Shown: positions 22,762-33,263 of the stretch, one piece after another
Position numbering within the stretch: the stretch's first letter is position 1
Layout: every line of letters starts with the position of its first letter
From: Halobacillus massiliensis
GTDB taxonomy: Bacteria > Bacillota > Bacilli > Bacillales > Halobacillaceae
Reading direction: 5' to 3'
Assembly (NCBI RefSeq): GCF_900166625.1
Contig: NZ_LT800499.1
Span: forward strand, 606,695-670,694
DNA length: 64,000 nt
Notes under the pieces: model-generated
The model's input: the letters and a program-made list of their open reading frames with translations, nothing else
The model's database searches: none
What the model was told of the DNA's origin: nothing
Position numbers and translations under genes: made by a program

Positions 22762-24816
22762 TTACGACAGCCAATCTATAACGTTTTTGTACCAAGGATC
22801 GTTCTGGAGTTCTTTTTCGATTTCTCTAATATCAGAGTCTTCGATTTCTTTACCTTCACATGTCTCTTTAGGAATGTCCTTTTCTTTTAAATAAACGAGT
22901 CGTTCTTCAGGACAGGCCGGACTGGATAGTTTTCCGGATTCTGGGTTGATGTAAACGCCTTTTAATTTTTTAGAAGGCGGAGTGAATGTTGCGGCCGGGA
23001 GATCCTTGTGTATTCCTTCAATGGACTTCGCCCATATTTCCTTTGAATACTGGTGGTCACGTGTCTTCGTCATTTCTCTGTTATCGTCATAACCGCTCCA
23101 TACGCCCATCACGTAATCCGGGCTGAAGCCGATCATCCAGCTGTCTGTATCTGTAGTTCCTGATTTACCGCCGTACGTTCTAGTCAGCTGATCAGCGATT
23201 GTGGCACCGGTTACACTCATATACCCATTCAAAGACGGATCGAACATCCCCGTCATCATATGTGTTACGGAAAATGCAGTATCCTTATCGATTTTTTTTC
23301 CTTTTTTCTTGGCTTCATATTCGTATAAGACGTTATCCTGCTGATCAGTGATTTTCGAGATGGTATGTTTTTGGACACTTGAAGATCCATTTACGAGCTT
23401 TGCGTAGCCAGCTACCATGTCATAAAGAGGTATAGAGGCTGTCCCTAAAGCAAGAGAAGGAACCTCGGGCACGTCTCCTTTCAATCCGAAATCCTGGAGT
23501 GTTTTAACCAGCTTGTCAGGTCCAAGATCAACGTTCGTTTTTACGGCATAGATGTTATCTGATAAAGCGAGAGCCTGTGCCATTGTTATTTCGTCATCAG
23601 CATAGTAGTTATTGAAATTGCTGGGCGAATATACATCCCCATTGTCGAGTTTAAAAGTAGTTGGCTTGCTTTCCTGCATTGTAAGGGGAGTATAGCCGTT
23701 TTCTAAAGCTTCATAGTATAAAAAAGGTTTAATTGTGGAACCCACCATTCGTTTAGAGTGTGTGGCTCGATTATAAGTACCCTCTTTATAATCCCTTCCT
23801 CCAACCATTGCAGTTACGGCACCGGTGGAGTTGTCCATCACGACGGCGGCTGTCTGAATTTCATCGTTTTGCTTCATTTCCTCTGCCACCGATTTTTCTA
23901 ATAGCTCCTGATGATCTTCCACTAATGTTGTGTATATATGAAAGCCTCCTGACTCGACTTCTTCTTGTTTCAGGTCGAGCAGACGAGCTGCCTCTCGCAT
24001 TACTTCTTCCTGGAAGTAAGGAGCGATTGATTTCTCATCTTCTGTGTGGGCATAGTAATTAAGGGATGCAGTTACTGCTTCCTGTTTTTCATCACTCGTA
24101 ATGTATTCAAGATCTCCCATTCTTGTTAAAATCCGCTCCTGCCGTGTTTCTGCATTCTCTTTGTTGGCAAGCGGCGAATAGTAGGTTGGTCCCTTAGGAA
24201 TACCGGCAAGCATTGTCGCTTCAGCAAGTGTCAGGTTCTTGGCACTCTTATTAAAATAATAGCGGCTGGCCGACTCAATACCGTAAGCTCCATGACCGTA
24301 ATAGATCGTGTTCAGGTAGCCTTCCAGTATTTCGTCTTTTTCATAGAAAAGCTCGAGACGGACAGCATACATTGCTTCTTTAACTTTACGGGTCCATGTT
24401 TTCTCATGTGTTAAGTAAAGATTTCGTGCATACTGCTGGGTGATTGTACTGGCTCCTTCTACCATGCTCATTGATTTAATATCGGTTAAGACGGCGGAAG
24501 CAATCCTTTTAAGATCAAAACCGAAGTGATTATAAAATCGGTGGTCTTCAATCGCCAGTGTAGCGTCGACCAGCTCTTCATTCATCTCTTCAAGGCTGAT
24601 CCACTCGCGGTTCTCACGAGCCCGGGCATCTTCCATTACTTTACCGTCCGCCTTATAAAACACAGTGTCCGGCATATTGTTCAGTGACGGAGGTCCGAGC
24701 ATTATGGCATAGATAAGCACAGCCAGCACACCAATCGCGCCGATTACAGATAGAGCAAACGCCGTTTTAAAACTGCGGCGCACCCATTTCCAAGTTAAAC
24801 GAATAAATAATAGCAT
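22762..24816 (-). CDS. pbpG: Class A penicillin-binding protein (PBP1A family, YwhE/PbpG-like)
   Basis: 684 residues: cytoplasmic start, one membrane anchor (about 20-40), GT51 glycosyltransferase domain with catalytic Glu90 in IEDHRFYNHFGFD, and transpeptidase domain with Ser360-x-x-Lys363 (STIKPF), SDN (419-421) and KSGT (551-554). It polymerises and cross-links peptidoglycan at the outer face of the membrane. In B. subtilis the gene next to speE is ywhE (pbpG), a spore-related PBP; the position here is the same, so that orthology is likely. RBS AGGAG. Divergent from speE. Confidence 0.92.
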   Translation of the reverse strand: MLLFIRLTWKWVRRSFKTAFALSVIGAIGVLAVLIYAIMLGPPSLNNMPDTVFYKADGKVMEDARARENREWISLEEMNEELVDATLAIEDHRFYNHFGFDLKRIASAVLTDIKSMSMVEGASTITQQYARNLYLTHEKTWTRKVKEAMYAVRLELFYEKDEILEGYLNTIYYGHGAYGIESASRYYFNKSAKNLTLAEATMLAGIPKGPTYYSPLANKENAETRQERILTRMGDLEYITSDEKQEAVTASLNYYAHTEDEKSIAPYFQEEVMREAARLLDLKQEEVESGGFHIYTTLVEDHQELLEKSVAEEMKQNDEIQTAAVVMDNSTGAVTAMVGGRDYKEGTYNRATHSKRMVGSTIKPFLYYEALENGYTPLTMQESKPTTFKLDNGDVYSPSNFNNYYADDEITMAQALALSDNIYAVKTNVDLGPDKLVKTLQDFGLKGDVPEVPSLALGTASIPLYDMVAGYAKLVNGSSSVQKHTISKITDQQDNVLYEYEAKKKGKKIDKDTAFSVTHMMTGMFDPSLNGYMSVTGATIADQLTRTYGGKSGTTDTDSWMIGFSPDYVMGVWSGYDDNREMTKTRDHQYSKEIWAKSIEGIHKDLPAATFTPPSKKLKGVYINPESGKLSSPACPEERLVYLKEKDIPKETCEGKEIEDSDIREIEKELQNDPWYKNVIDWLS

Positions 24817-24884
24817 TATCCTATTCTCCTGACTGTTATAATTGCTATTATTATGTGGAAATCACAAGTAAAATAAACATGTGC

Positions 24885-24912
24885 TTGCTTTTTAAAAAAA
24901 TTCCACTATAAT
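24885..24912 (+). promoter_or_regulatory. Predicted promoter of speE-speB
   Basis: TTGCTT, 16-base spacer, TATAAT, about 34 bases before the speE start codon. Confidence 0.5.
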
Positions 24913-24945
24913 TTGTTTGGCGAAATGTGAAAGGAGAGTCAGCAG

Positions 24946-25773
24946 ATGGCTACATGGTTTACAGAAAAACAAACCGAAAACTTCGGAATTACAGCGAAGG
25001 TAAATCGGTCTTTGCATAAAGAGAAAACAGACTTTCAGGACTTAGAGTTGCTTGAAACAGAGGAATGGGGCAATATGCTCGTTCTCGATGATATGGTTAT
25101 GACAACAGAGAAAGACGAATTTGTATATCATGAAATGATCGCACATGTGCCTTTATTTACTCATCCGAGTCCGAAAAAGGTACTTGTAGTTGGTGGAGGA
25201 GACGGCGGTGTTATCCGTGAAGTGTTAAAGCACGAGAGTGTAGAAAAAGCAGTGCTTGTAGAAATTGATGGGAAAGTTATTGAATATTCCAAGCAGTATC
25301 TGCCTTCAATTGCAGGCACCCTTGAGGACCCGCGTGTTGATGTACAGGTGGATGACGGGTTTATGCACATTGCCAAAAGCGAGAGGGAATACGATGTGAT
25401 TATGGTCGATTCCACTGAACCGGTAGGCCCTGCTGTTAATCTCTTTACTAAAGGCTTTTACGAAGGGATTGCCAAGGCCTTAAAGGAGGACGGCATTTTT
25501 GTTGCTCAGACGGACAATCCATGGTTTAAAGCAGATCTAATTAAACAGGCGTTCAGCGATATTAAGGAGACATTTCCGATCACTAATATTTATACGGCCA
25601 ATATTCCGACATACCCTAGCGGTCTATGGACGTTTACAATGGGAAGTAAAATCTATGACCCTAAACAAGTTCCAGCTGAACGTTTTACCGATATTGATAC
25701 GAAGTACTATACAAGCGAGCTCCACAAGGCGGCGTTTGCGCTTCCTAAATTTGTAAAAGATTTAACGAAGTAA
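24946..25773 (+). CDS. speE: Polyamine aminopropyltransferase (spermidine synthase)
   Basis: 275 residues. It transfers an aminopropyl group from decarboxylated SAM to putrescine. Conserved: N-terminal [47 protein letters not shown], the SAM-binding glycine loop [30 protein letters not shown] and the C-terminal [31 protein letters not shown]. It is 12 bases before speB, forming the polyamine operon known from B. subtilis. Confidence 0.96.
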   Translation: MATWFTEKQTENFGITAKVNRSLHKEKTDFQDLELLETEEWGNMLVLDDMVMTTEKDEFVYHEMIAHVPLFTHPSPKKVLVVGGGDGGVIREVLKHESVEKAVLVEIDGKVIEYSKQYLPSIAGTLEDPRVDVQVDDGFMHIAKSEREYDVIMVDSTEPVGPAVNLFTKGFYEGIAKALKEDGIFVAQTDNPWFKADLIKQAFSDIKETFPITNIYTANIPTYPSGLWTFTMGSKIYDPKQVPAERFTDIDTKYYTSELHKAAFALPKFVKDLTK

Positions 25774-25785
25774 GGAGGATCCTGC

Positions 25786-26664
25786 ATGCCCCATTATTTT
25801 GATGAGTCCTATTCAGGGAAGGTTTTTATAATGAGCCGAGCGTCCGAGAATGACGCCCAGGCCGTAATTTATGGAATGCCAATGGATTATACAGTCAGCT
25901 TCCGCCCGGGCTCGCGTTTCGGTCCCAATCGTATCCGCGAAGCTTCCATAGGCTTGGAAGAGTACAGTCCTTATTTAGATAAGCATCTGGAAGAAGTGGC
26001 TTACCACGATGCTGGAGACCTTATGTTTCCTTTTGGAAATGCGGAGAAGAGCCTTGGCATAATTGAAGAGTTCATGAGTGATCTTCTTGGAAAAGGGAAG
26101 TTTCCAATCGGACTTGGCGGGGAACACCTTGTCAGCTGGCCCGTCATTAAAACGTTTTATGAAAAAGTCCCCGACTTAAAAATTATCCATATAGATGCAC
26201 ATGCTGACTTAAGAGAGGAGTACGAGGGGGAGGTTCTTTCTCACTCGACTCCAATCCGAAAGGCATGTGAGCTGATTGGCCCTGAGAATGTATATTCGTT
26301 TGGGATTCGTTCAGGTATGCGTGAAGAATTTCAGTATGCACAGGAAAGCGGCATGCACATGTACCGTTATGAAGTACTTGAACCTTTGAAAAAAGTTCTT
26401 CCAGATCTGGCCGGTGAAAAGGTTTATGTGACAATCGATATTGACGTACTTGACCCTGCTTATGCGCCAGGTACAGGTACAGCAGAAGCAGGTGGGATTT
26501 CATCCAAGGAACTGCTTCACGCCATTCATGAAATTGCGCGCTCGGATGTAAAAGTAGTTGGTTGTGACCTTGTGGAGGTAGCCCCTCCATATGATCCTAC
26601 AGAACAGACAGCAATAGCCGCCAGCAAATTTGTACGTGAAATGCTTTTAGGGTTTGTGAAATAA
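25786..26664 (+). CDS. speB: Agmatinase
   Basis: 292 residues of the ureohydrolase family, hydrolysing agmatine to putrescine and urea and so feeding the aminopropyltransferase encoded upstream. Mn2+ ligands are visible in LGGEHLVSWP, HIDAHADLRE and YVTIDIDVLDPAYAPGTGTAEAGG. The opening FMSRASENDAQAVIYGMPMDYTVSFRPGSRFGPNRIREAS is typical of agmatinases. RBS AAGGAGGA. Confidence 0.95.
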   Translation: MPHYFDESYSGKVFIMSRASENDAQAVIYGMPMDYTVSFRPGSRFGPNRIREASIGLEEYSPYLDKHLEEVAYHDAGDLMFPFGNAEKSLGIIEEFMSDLLGKGKFPIGLGGEHLVSWPVIKTFYEKVPDLKIIHIDAHADLREEYEGEVLSHSTPIRKACELIGPENVYSFGIRSGMREEFQYAQESGMHMYRYEVLEPLKKVLPDLAGEKVYVTIDIDVLDPAYAPGTGTAEAGGISSKELLHAIHEIARSDVKVVGCDLVEVAPPYDPTEQTAIAASKFVREMLLGFVK

Positions 26665-26671
26665 ATGATAG

Positions 26672-26712
26672 AATGAATCCGTTGCTGAAAAAGAGCAGCG
26701 GATTCTTTTTAT
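26672..26712 (+). terminator. Rho-independent terminator after speB
   Basis: GAATCCG.TGCT / AGCAGCGGATTC imperfect stem followed by TTTTTATA. Confidence 0.75.
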
Positions 26713-26858
26713 AGCGTTTAACTATGGCTGTAAGTATATTTGCCGGTGAATTTGACTTCTATTTAGGGGGATAAGGAGGCAGCCAGTAATTGCTGGCGGC
26801 TACACATACAAACTTCGCTGCAACGGTGAAACAGATAACTAAAGGAGTAAATGCTGTA

Positions 26859-27305
26859 ATGAATAATAAAATTATCGCGTTTACGGCAGGTTATGCCATG
26901 ATTATGGCTATACTGCTCGTATTAACGTTTAATTATAACTGGAATCCTTCGGGGTACAGTTATGAGCTGAACCAGCCGGAACTTATTATCAAGCAGGGAA
27001 TCACTGAATCGAAACAGACGACCGTTAATTTTAACGAGAACATGTCGAACGCGCTCTTGTTTCAAATAGCGGTAAGTAATGTTCAGGCCCATTGGAAGCA
27101 GGATCTGCTTGTACTTTCTTTGTTTTTTCCGCTGATTTTGTTTTCCATTTTCAAGGAATATCGTCCCTTTAAAGAGGTGGTTCCGTATAAGTGGTTTGTC
27201 GGCCTGAGTGCGGCTGTGATTTTGGCATATGTGGCTTTTTCTATTCCTGATTATGTTACAGAATTAGACACAGTCGAACGATATGTGTCAAGCTTATTGG
27301 AATAA
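26859..27305 (+). CDS. Unknown protein with two membrane segments
   Basis: 148 residues from ATG 26859 (AAAGGAG at eleven bases). Hydrophobic segments are near residues 5-24 and 112-130, with a shorter one near 85-98, enclosing a soluble domain of about 60 residues (NPSGYSYELNQPELIIKQGITESKQTTVNFNENMS). No family recognised. A TTG 69 bases upstream also has a good RBS (AAGGAGG) and would add 23 residues. It lies between speB and the ywiB-argS unit. Confidence 0.6.
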   Translation: MNNKIIAFTAGYAMIMAILLVLTFNYNWNPSGYSYELNQPELIIKQGITESKQTTVNFNENMSNALLFQIAVSNVQAHWKQDLLVLSLFFPLILFSIFKEYRPFKEVVPYKWFVGLSAAVILAYVAFSIPDYVTELDTVERYVSSLLE

Positions 27306-27371
27306 ACCTTGAGTTTTTAGTGTCAAGTTTTTATAATAAAAAGGTTAAGGATGTACGTGAGGTGAGATAAA

Positions 27372-27803
27372 ATGAGTGGTAAGAATATACGGGTCAAGCT
27401 TGTTACGGAAATTCGGGACTCGGGCCGTAAAGAAGAAATGGCGATGTCTGAACCTGGACAATACTTCTCTCGAGGAGAAACGGAGGTTCTTAAGTTTACC
27501 GAACATCCAGAAGAAGGAGAGCCGATTCAAACAATGGTAACCGTAAAGCCCGGTCATGTCAGTATTAAACGAACGGGCGGAGTTGATATGCGCCAGGTGT
27601 TTCAAAAACAGCTGGAGACAGAGAATTTGTATCACCATACGTATGGTGATTTTCATATGAAGACATTTACAGATCAGATTGAATACCGGCCATTGGCTGA
27701 AGCCAAGCAGGGACGACTGTTTATCAGCTATCAAATGACGCTGAACCACGAGGTTACCCAGCGTCATCGGCTGACGTTACTATTTGAGGAGGAAAGTGAA
27801 TGA
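27372..27803 (+). CDS. ywiB: DUF1934 family beta-barrel protein YwiB
   Basis: 143 residues; calycin-like DUF1934 proteins have the pattern seen here: [17 protein letters not shown] near the start, [20 protein letters not shown] in the middle and [15 protein letters not shown] toward the end. The function is unknown. It overlaps argS by four bases (ATGA), the arrangement seen in many Bacillaceae, so the two are cotranslated. Confidence 0.88.
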   Translation: MSGKNIRVKLVTEIRDSGRKEEMAMSEPGQYFSRGETEVLKFTEHPEEGEPIQTMVTVKPGHVSIKRTGGVDMRQVFQKQLETENLYHHTYGDFHMKTFTDQIEYRPLAEAKQGRLFISYQMTLNHEVTQRHRLTLLFEEESE

Positions 27804-29467
27804 ATATTGTCGAGCAGACAGAGCAGAAGCTGAAGGAAGAAATTGTACAGGCTGTGAAGCAGGCCGGATTAGCTACAGACGAAGAAATGCCTCATGTGGT
27901 CCTGGAGCAGCCAAAAGATAAATCTCACGGTGACTATGCGACGAATATGGCTATGCAGCTGGCACGAATAGCGAAGAAAAACCCGCGTCAGATTGCCACA
28001 GAACTTGTGGAAGCCTTTGACCGCTCAAAGGCTTCAATCAAAGATATCGAAATTGCAGGACCAGGTTTTATTAATTTTAAAATGAACAATCAGTACTTAA
28101 CAGACCTTGTTCCTGCGATTATTGAAGCCGGTCAAAATTATGGCCGTACAGATACAGGAAAAGGCCATAAGATCCAGGTGGAATTTGTTTCTGCCAACCC
28201 GACAGGTACGCTTCACTTAGGTCACGCCCGCGGAGCAGCTGTCGGCGATTCTCTTTGTAATGTACTTGAGGCTGCCGGCTATAATGTCTCTCGCGAATAT
28301 TACATTAACGATGCCGGCAACCAGATGAATAATCTGGCGCTTTCCGTTCAGGCCCGCTATATGCAGGCACTCGGCAAAGAATGGGAGATGCCTGAGGATG
28401 CCTATCACGGTCAGGACATTATTAATCTTGGCCAAAAGCTGGTAGATGAAGATGGAGACAAATGGGTCGATGTACAGGAAGAAGAGCGCATAGAATTCTT
28501 ACGGTCCTATGGCTTGAAATTTTTACTGGATCGGATTAAGCATGACCTGGAAGAATTCCGGGTGCCGTTTGATGAATGGTTTTCTGAGACATCGCTTTAT
28601 AAAGGCACACAGATAAAAGATGCCCTTCAGGTGCTGAAAGAAAAGAACTATGTATATGAAAAAGATGACGCTACATGGTTTGAAACGACCCAGTTTGGTG
28701 ATGACAAAGACCGTGTATTGATTAAAAATGATGGATCGTACACGTACTTAACGCCTGATATTGCTTATCACAAAAATAAGCTTGATCGCGGATTTGATAC
28801 GCTTATTAATATTTGGGGAGCCGACCACCACGGCTATATCCCTCGAATGAGAGCTGCGATTCAAGCCTTAGGCTATAGTGCGGATACGCTTGAAGTGGAA
28901 ATTATCCAGATGGTGAATCTGTTTCAGGATGGGGAAAAGGTGAAGATGAGTAAGCGTACCGGAAAAGCCGTAACGCTTCGGGAGCTGATGGAGGAAGTAG
29001 GAATTGATGCTATGCGGTATTTCTTCTCTATGCGTTCAGCTGATTCCCATCTCGATTTTGATATGGACCTTGCCCGCTCTCAATCGAATGAAAACCCTGT
29101 ATATTACGTTCAGTATGCACATGCCCGCATTTGCACAATGCTCAGTCAGGCTATTGATAAAGGATTGGCAGCAGGCGAATTTGATGGCAGTCATCTTTCT
29201 TCAGAAAAAGAAGAAGACCTTCTGAAGAAACTGGGTGAATTTCCTCAGGTCGTGGCAGATGCAGCCGAGAAGCGTACACCGCATCGTGTTACACAGTACA
29301 CCTTCGATCTTGCTTCTAATCTGCACAGCTTTTACAATGCAGAAAAAGTTCTGGATGGGGAGCACCCGGAACGTACGTCAGCTCGAATTGCCCTAATGAA
29401 AGCTGTACGCACCACTATACAAAATGCATTAACATTAATTGGTGTTGCTGCACCTGAGCAAATGTAA
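27800..29467 (+). CDS. argS: Arginyl-tRNA synthetase
   Basis: 555 residues, class I aminoacyl-tRNA synthetase. N-terminal Add1 domain, HIGH motif as HLGH at 139-142 ([19 protein letters not shown]), KMSKS-like [20 protein letters not shown] and the C-terminal helical anticodon-binding domain ending [14 protein letters not shown]. It charges tRNA-Arg with arginine. RBS GAGGAGG lies inside the end of ywiB. A terminator follows. Confidence 0.97.
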   Translation: MNIVEQTEQKLKEEIVQAVKQAGLATDEEMPHVVLEQPKDKSHGDYATNMAMQLARIAKKNPRQIATELVEAFDRSKASIKDIEIAGPGFINFKMNNQYLTDLVPAIIEAGQNYGRTDTGKGHKIQVEFVSANPTGTLHLGHARGAAVGDSLCNVLEAAGYNVSREYYINDAGNQMNNLALSVQARYMQALGKEWEMPEDAYHGQDIINLGQKLVDEDGDKWVDVQEEERIEFLRSYGLKFLLDRIKHDLEEFRVPFDEWFSETSLYKGTQIKDALQVLKEKNYVYEKDDATWFETTQFGDDKDRVLIKNDGSYTYLTPDIAYHKNKLDRGFDTLINIWGADHHGYIPRMRAAIQALGYSADTLEVEIIQMVNLFQDGEKVKMSKRTGKAVTLRELMEEVGIDAMRYFFSMRSADSHLDFDMDLARSQSNENPVYYVQYAHARICTMLSQAIDKGLAAGEFDGSHLSSEKEEDLLKKLGEFPQVVADAAEKRTPHRVTQYTFDLASNLHSFYNAEKVLDGEHPERTSARIALMKAVRTTIQNALTLIGVAAPEQM

Positions 29468-29472
29468 TTAAA

Positions 29473-29515
29473 AAGAAGCCGTTTCAGCATAATAATGTGT
29501 GGAACGGCTTTTTTG
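29473..29515 (+). terminator. Rho-independent terminator after argS
   Basis: AGCCGTTTC...GGAACGGCT stem followed by TTTTTT. Confidence 0.82.
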
Positions 29516-29570
29516 TGGTGAGAGGATCGAAAGTAAAATCTCTTACCAGGTTGATAAGGAGGAAAAATCA

Positions 29571-29750
29571 ATGAAAGAAATTATACTAGCGTTACTGGCA
29601 GGATTCATTGTCGGTTTCCTTTTTGCGGCTATAAAATTACCCATTCCGGCACCTCCTGCTTTTGCAGGGATAGCCGGGATTGTGGGGATCTATTTAGGTT
29701 TTAAATTTTTTCTGTGGATTGGACCTATGCTTGCCTCTGTATTCCGTTAA
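29571..29750 (+). CDS. XapX domain protein (DUF1427)
   Basis: 59 residues, two membrane helices. The segment KLPIPAPPAFAGIAGIVGIYLGFK is the XapX signature. ATG 29571 follows a strong AAGGAGG; the frame extends further upstream without an RBS. Function unknown. Its stop codon overlaps the end of the convergent cardiolipin synthase gene. Confidence 0.85.
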   Translation: MKEIILALLAGFIVGFLFAAIKLPIPAPPAFAGIAGIVGIYLGFKFFLWIGPMLASVFR

Positions 29751-30925
29751 AGAAGGGGGAGAAAGGGCTTTGCGATCTGCTCTTTGAGACGGATAGTAAA
29801 TGCTCTTTTTCTTATCCACTGTTCATCCATAGTCAGGGAATCATCCGCATCGATCATAAAGGCGTTACGAAGCTCTGTGATAAAAGCAGGATCATAGAAA
29901 TAGACATTTACTTCTTTGTTCAAAAACATACTGCGCTGATCAAAGTTTGCTGTACCGACATCCGCAAACGTGTTGTCGATAACGATTATTTTTGCATGGT
30001 AAAAGCCGGCGTCAAATAAACTGACAGTCGCTCCAAGTCGGAATAATTTATACAAAAAAGGCAGGCCGGCTTCGCGTACGAGCGGGTGGTCAGGTTTAAG
30101 CGGGATCATCGCGTGCAGGTGAACACCACGGGCAATGGCGGATGTTAAAGCATCCATGACTTTTTTCGTAGGGATGAAATAAGGCGTTCCAATTAAAATT
30201 TCTTTTTCAGCCATTGTTATCATTTCTATCAGCTGTCGTTCCAGCTGATTCCCGTCTGTTGCAGTAATTTTTAAATCGTGAGGAGCCTTTGTCTGCGGCA
30301 CTTTTTCATTCGTATCAGTATCTCCCCAATCATCTGAGAAAATTTTCTGCAAGTTAGCTACGACAGGGCCAGTCACTCGAAAGTGATAATCACGCCAGTC
30401 ATAAAAATCAGCATTGCCTCCCAAATATACATTTCCTATATTGTAGCTGCCGGTGTAGGCGATTTTATGATCAATGACAGTAATCTTCCGATGATTTCTT
30501 CGATTTAGTTTATAAAAGAAATAAGGAAAGCGGGGGACTTCCGCAAATTTAAATTGTACGCCGGCTTCCCTAAGCTCCTGGCGTATTTTTTTGGTGATTT
30601 TTAAACTCCCGATCCGATCGACAAATAACCGGACACGGATACCTTCTCTTGCTTTTCTTTTTAATATATCCAGAAATTGAAGCCCGGTTTCATCAGCTGA
30701 AACGATAAAAAAGAGGACATCAACGTATTCTTTGGCATCATGGATATCCTGAATCAGCGCTTCATAGAAGGGTGCGCCGTTTATATAGAAAATATAATCT
30801 CCGGGTGTTTTCTCAAAACTAAAAGCTCGCTGTTTGGATAAATGATCTTTTCGCCCCAGCTTAAAATCTAAAATAATTAATAAGATGATAACGGCAATGA
30901 AAATAAGGATAAGAGTAAAAATCAT
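29747..30925 (-). CDS. clsB: Cardiolipin synthase / phospholipase D family protein (YwiE/ClsB-like)
   Basis: 392 residues: an N-terminal membrane anchor (about 1-21) and two PLD catalytic motifs, HRKITVID at 145-152 and HAKIIVID at 310-317, the second followed by GTANFDQRS. It is shorter than typical ClsA (about 480 residues, two helices) and fits the YwiE-type. It would condense phosphatidylglycerol to cardiolipin at the membrane. RBS AAGGAGG. Position after argS corresponds to ywiE in B. subtilis. Confidence 0.87.
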   Translation of the reverse strand: MIFTLILIFIAVIILLIILDFKLGRKDHLSKQRAFSFEKTPGDYIFYINGAPFYEALIQDIHDAKEYVDVLFFIVSADETGLQFLDILKRKAREGIRVRLFVDRIGSLKITKKIRQELREAGVQFKFAEVPRFPYFFYKLNRRNHRKITVIDHKIAYTGSYNIGNVYLGGNADFYDWRDYHFRVTGPVVANLQKIFSDDWGDTDTNEKVPQTKAPHDLKITATDGNQLERQLIEMITMAEKEILIGTPYFIPTKKVMDALTSAIARGVHLHAMIPLKPDHPLVREAGLPFLYKLFRLGATVSLFDAGFYHAKIIVIDNTFADVGTANFDQRSMFLNKEVNVYFYDPAFITELRNAFMIDADDSLTMDEQWIRKRAFTIRLKEQIAKPFLPLL

Positions 30926-31008
30926 GCGTGTTTCCTCCTTATAAAGCGGATAAAGTTAGTTTGCCCAAAAAAAAGCGGATTAGGCATATGAAAAATTTCG
31001 GAAACTAG

Positions 31009-31038
31009 TTGACTGAATGCTCATTCATAACTTATTAT
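31009..31038 (+). promoter_or_regulatory. fadF promoter with FadR/TetR-type operator over the -35
   Basis: TTGACT (31009-31014), 18-base spacer, TATTAT (31033-31038). TGACTGAATGCTCATTCA (31010-31027) matches the B. subtilis FadR consensus TGAATGAMTANTCATTCA at 16 of 18 positions and also contains the palindrome TGAATG-CT-CATTCA. Confidence 0.65.
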
Positions 31039-31094
31039 AAAGCTATAGTATTCAGAATATTAGTTCGACAATGAACATCAGAGGGGGAGAGCAG

Positions 31095-33233
31095 ATGAGT
31101 CCGTTATTAATCGCCAACTGGATTTTATTCCTTGCGGTCACCATTTACGGATTATACTTATTCGTAAGCGTCGTGCGTACACGAATCGCCTACATTAAAA
31201 TGGGCCGGAAGTTTGAATTTGACGGGGAGATTAAAGATCGTCTGAAACGCGTATGGGTCAATGTGTTTGGCCAGAAGAAGCTTTTGAAGGACAAGAAATC
31301 CGGCATTATCCATGTCATGTTTTTCTACGGTTTTATTCTCGTGCAATTTGGAGCCATCGACTTTATTTGGAAAGGACTTGCTCCTGATTCACACTTGCCG
31401 CTTGGATTTTTCTATCCTGGATTTACGTTCTTTCAGGAACTAGTCACTTTTATGATTATCGTTGCAGTTGTGTGGGCTTTTCACCGACGTTATGTTGAAA
31501 AGCTTGTTCGCTTAAAAAGAGGATTTAAGTCTGGTCTTGTTTTATTGTTTATCGGTGGATTAATGGCAACTGTTCTAATCGGTAATGGAATGGGTATGAT
31601 TTGGCATGGTCATGAAGGTGCCTGGACCGAACCAATTGCGTCCGTTATTGCAAACGCTTTCGCTTGGCTTCCACCGGTTGCTGCTGCTACTGTATTTTTC
31701 ATTATGTGGTGGATTCACCTGCTGATCCTGTTAACATTCCTGATTTATGTACCGCAGTCAAAGCATGCACACTTGATTGCTGCACCAGTCAATACATTTT
31801 TAAGCCGTCAGGATCCTCCTGGGAAGCTGAAAACGATTGATTTTGAAATTGATGAAGAAGCTGATGAAGAGGATGTTTCCTTCGGTGTTGGAAAAATTGA
31901 AGACTTCAATCAATTACAGATGATTGATTTTTATGCTTGTGTAGAATGCGGCCGCTGCACGAATGTATGCCCGGCATCAGGCTCCGGTAAAATGCTGTCA
32001 CCTATGGATCTAATCATTAAGCTGAGAGATCATTTGACGGAAAAAGGAGCTGCCGTAACTGGAAAAGCTCCCTGGGTTCCGGCCTATGCTTTTTCAAACA
32101 CAGAAGGTAATACGCTTGCCCAAATGACTCGTGCACAAGGAGAGGGAGAAGCTGCCGCTGCTCTTGAGGAAGTGAACAATAAGAATTTAATCGGAGACGT
32201 GATCACAGAAGAAGAACTATGGGCGTGTACAACTTGCCGAAACTGTGAAGACGCCTGTCCAGTAATGAACGAACACGTGGATAAAATCATTGATCTGCGC
32301 CGCTACCTCGTATTAACAGAAGGAAAGATGGATGCAGACGGCCAGCGCGCGATTATGAATATCGAACGTCAAGGAAACCCTTGGGGCCTTTCTAAAAAAG
32401 ATCGGGAAAACTGGCGGGATGCCGAAGAGGATGTCCATATCCCAACAGTGAAAGAACTGAAAAAATCAGGGGAAGACTTCGAATATCTGTTCTGGGTGAG
32501 CTCTATGGGGTCTTATGATAATCGCAGCCAGAAAATCGCAATGGCTTTTGCTAAATTGATGAACGCAGCCGGTATAAAGTTTGCAATTCTTGGAAACAAA
32601 GAACAAAATTCTGGCGATACCGCACGCCGGATGGGAAATGAATTTCTTTTCCAGGAGCTTGCAGAAAAGAATATTAAAGAATTTAACAAGAATGACGTGA
32701 AGAAAATTATTACGATTGATCCACATGCCTATAACATTTTTAAAAATGAGTACCCGGATTTAGGGTTTGAAGCAGAGGTTTATCACCATACCGAAATGCT
32801 ATCCATGTGGTTGAAGGAAGGCAGACTTAAGCCTGAGGCAGAAGTGAATGAAACGATCACATACCATGACAGCTGCTACCTCGGCCGATATAACGAAGTT
32901 TATCAGCCGCCGCGTGAAGTCCTTGAAATGATTCCTGGAGTCAAAGTCGTAGAAATGAAACGCAACCGCTCCAACGGAATGTGTTGTGGAGCCGGCGGCG
33001 GTATGATGTGGATGGAAGAAAAATCAGGAAACCGCGTAAACGTAGCAAGAACAGAACAGGCTCTAGAAGTGGAACCGACCATGATCTCAAGCGGCTGCCC
33101 ATTCTGCCTGACAATGCTTTCCGATGGAACAAAAGCAAAAGAAGTAGAAGATAAAGTAAGCACAATGGATATCGCTGAAATCCTGGCTAAATCCATATTT
33201 CCTGCTAAAGAGGAAGAGAAGACATCAGCCTAA
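31095..33233 (+). CDS. fadF: Membrane-bound Fe-S oxidoreductase FadF (YwjF)
   Basis: About 712 residues. An N-terminal set of about six membrane helices of NarI-like type with several His, then two 4Fe-4S clusters (CVECGRCTNVCP and CTTCRNCEDACP), then a heterodisulfide-reductase-like C-terminal part with cysteine-rich motifs (HDSCYLGRYN, MCCGAGGGMMWMEE, SSGCPFC). It probably passes electrons from electron-transfer flavoprotein, reduced by acyl-CoA dehydrogenases, to the quinone pool. ATG 31095 follows GAGGGGGAGA. The operator over its promoter and the downstream beta-oxidation genes support the role. Confidence 0.9.
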   Translation: MSPLLIANWILFLAVTIYGLYLFVSVVRTRIAYIKMGRKFEFDGEIKDRLKRVWVNVFGQKKLLKDKKSGIIHVMFFYGFILVQFGAIDFIWKGLAPDSHLPLGFFYPGFTFFQELVTFMIIVAVVWAFHRRYVEKLVRLKRGFKSGLVLLFIGGLMATVLIGNGMGMIWHGHEGAWTEPIASVIANAFAWLPPVAAATVFFIMWWIHLLILLTFLIYVPQSKHAHLIAAPVNTFLSRQDPPGKLKTIDFEIDEEADEEDVSFGVGKIEDFNQLQMIDFYACVECGRCTNVCPASGSGKMLSPMDLIIKLRDHLTEKGAAVTGKAPWVPAYAFSNTEGNTLAQMTRAQGEGEAAAALEEVNNKNLIGDVITEEELWACTTCRNCEDACPVMNEHVDKIIDLRRYLVLTEGKMDADGQRAIMNIERQGNPWGLSKKDRENWRDAEEDVHIPTVKELKKSGEDFEYLFWVSSMGSYDNRSQKIAMAFAKLMNAAGIKFAILGNKEQNSGDTARRMGNEFLFQELAEKNIKEFNKNDVKKIITIDPHAYNIFKNEYPDLGFEAEVYHHTEMLSMWLKEGRLKPEAEVNETITYHDSCYLGRYNEVYQPPREVLEMIPGVKVVEMKRNRSNGMCCGAGGGMMWMEEKSGNRVNVARTEQALEVEPTMISSGCPFCLTMLSDGTKAKEVEDKVSTMDIAEILAKSIFPAKEEEKTSA

Positions 33234-33263
33234 GAACTTATTAAAACCTGTCTTTAATGATTT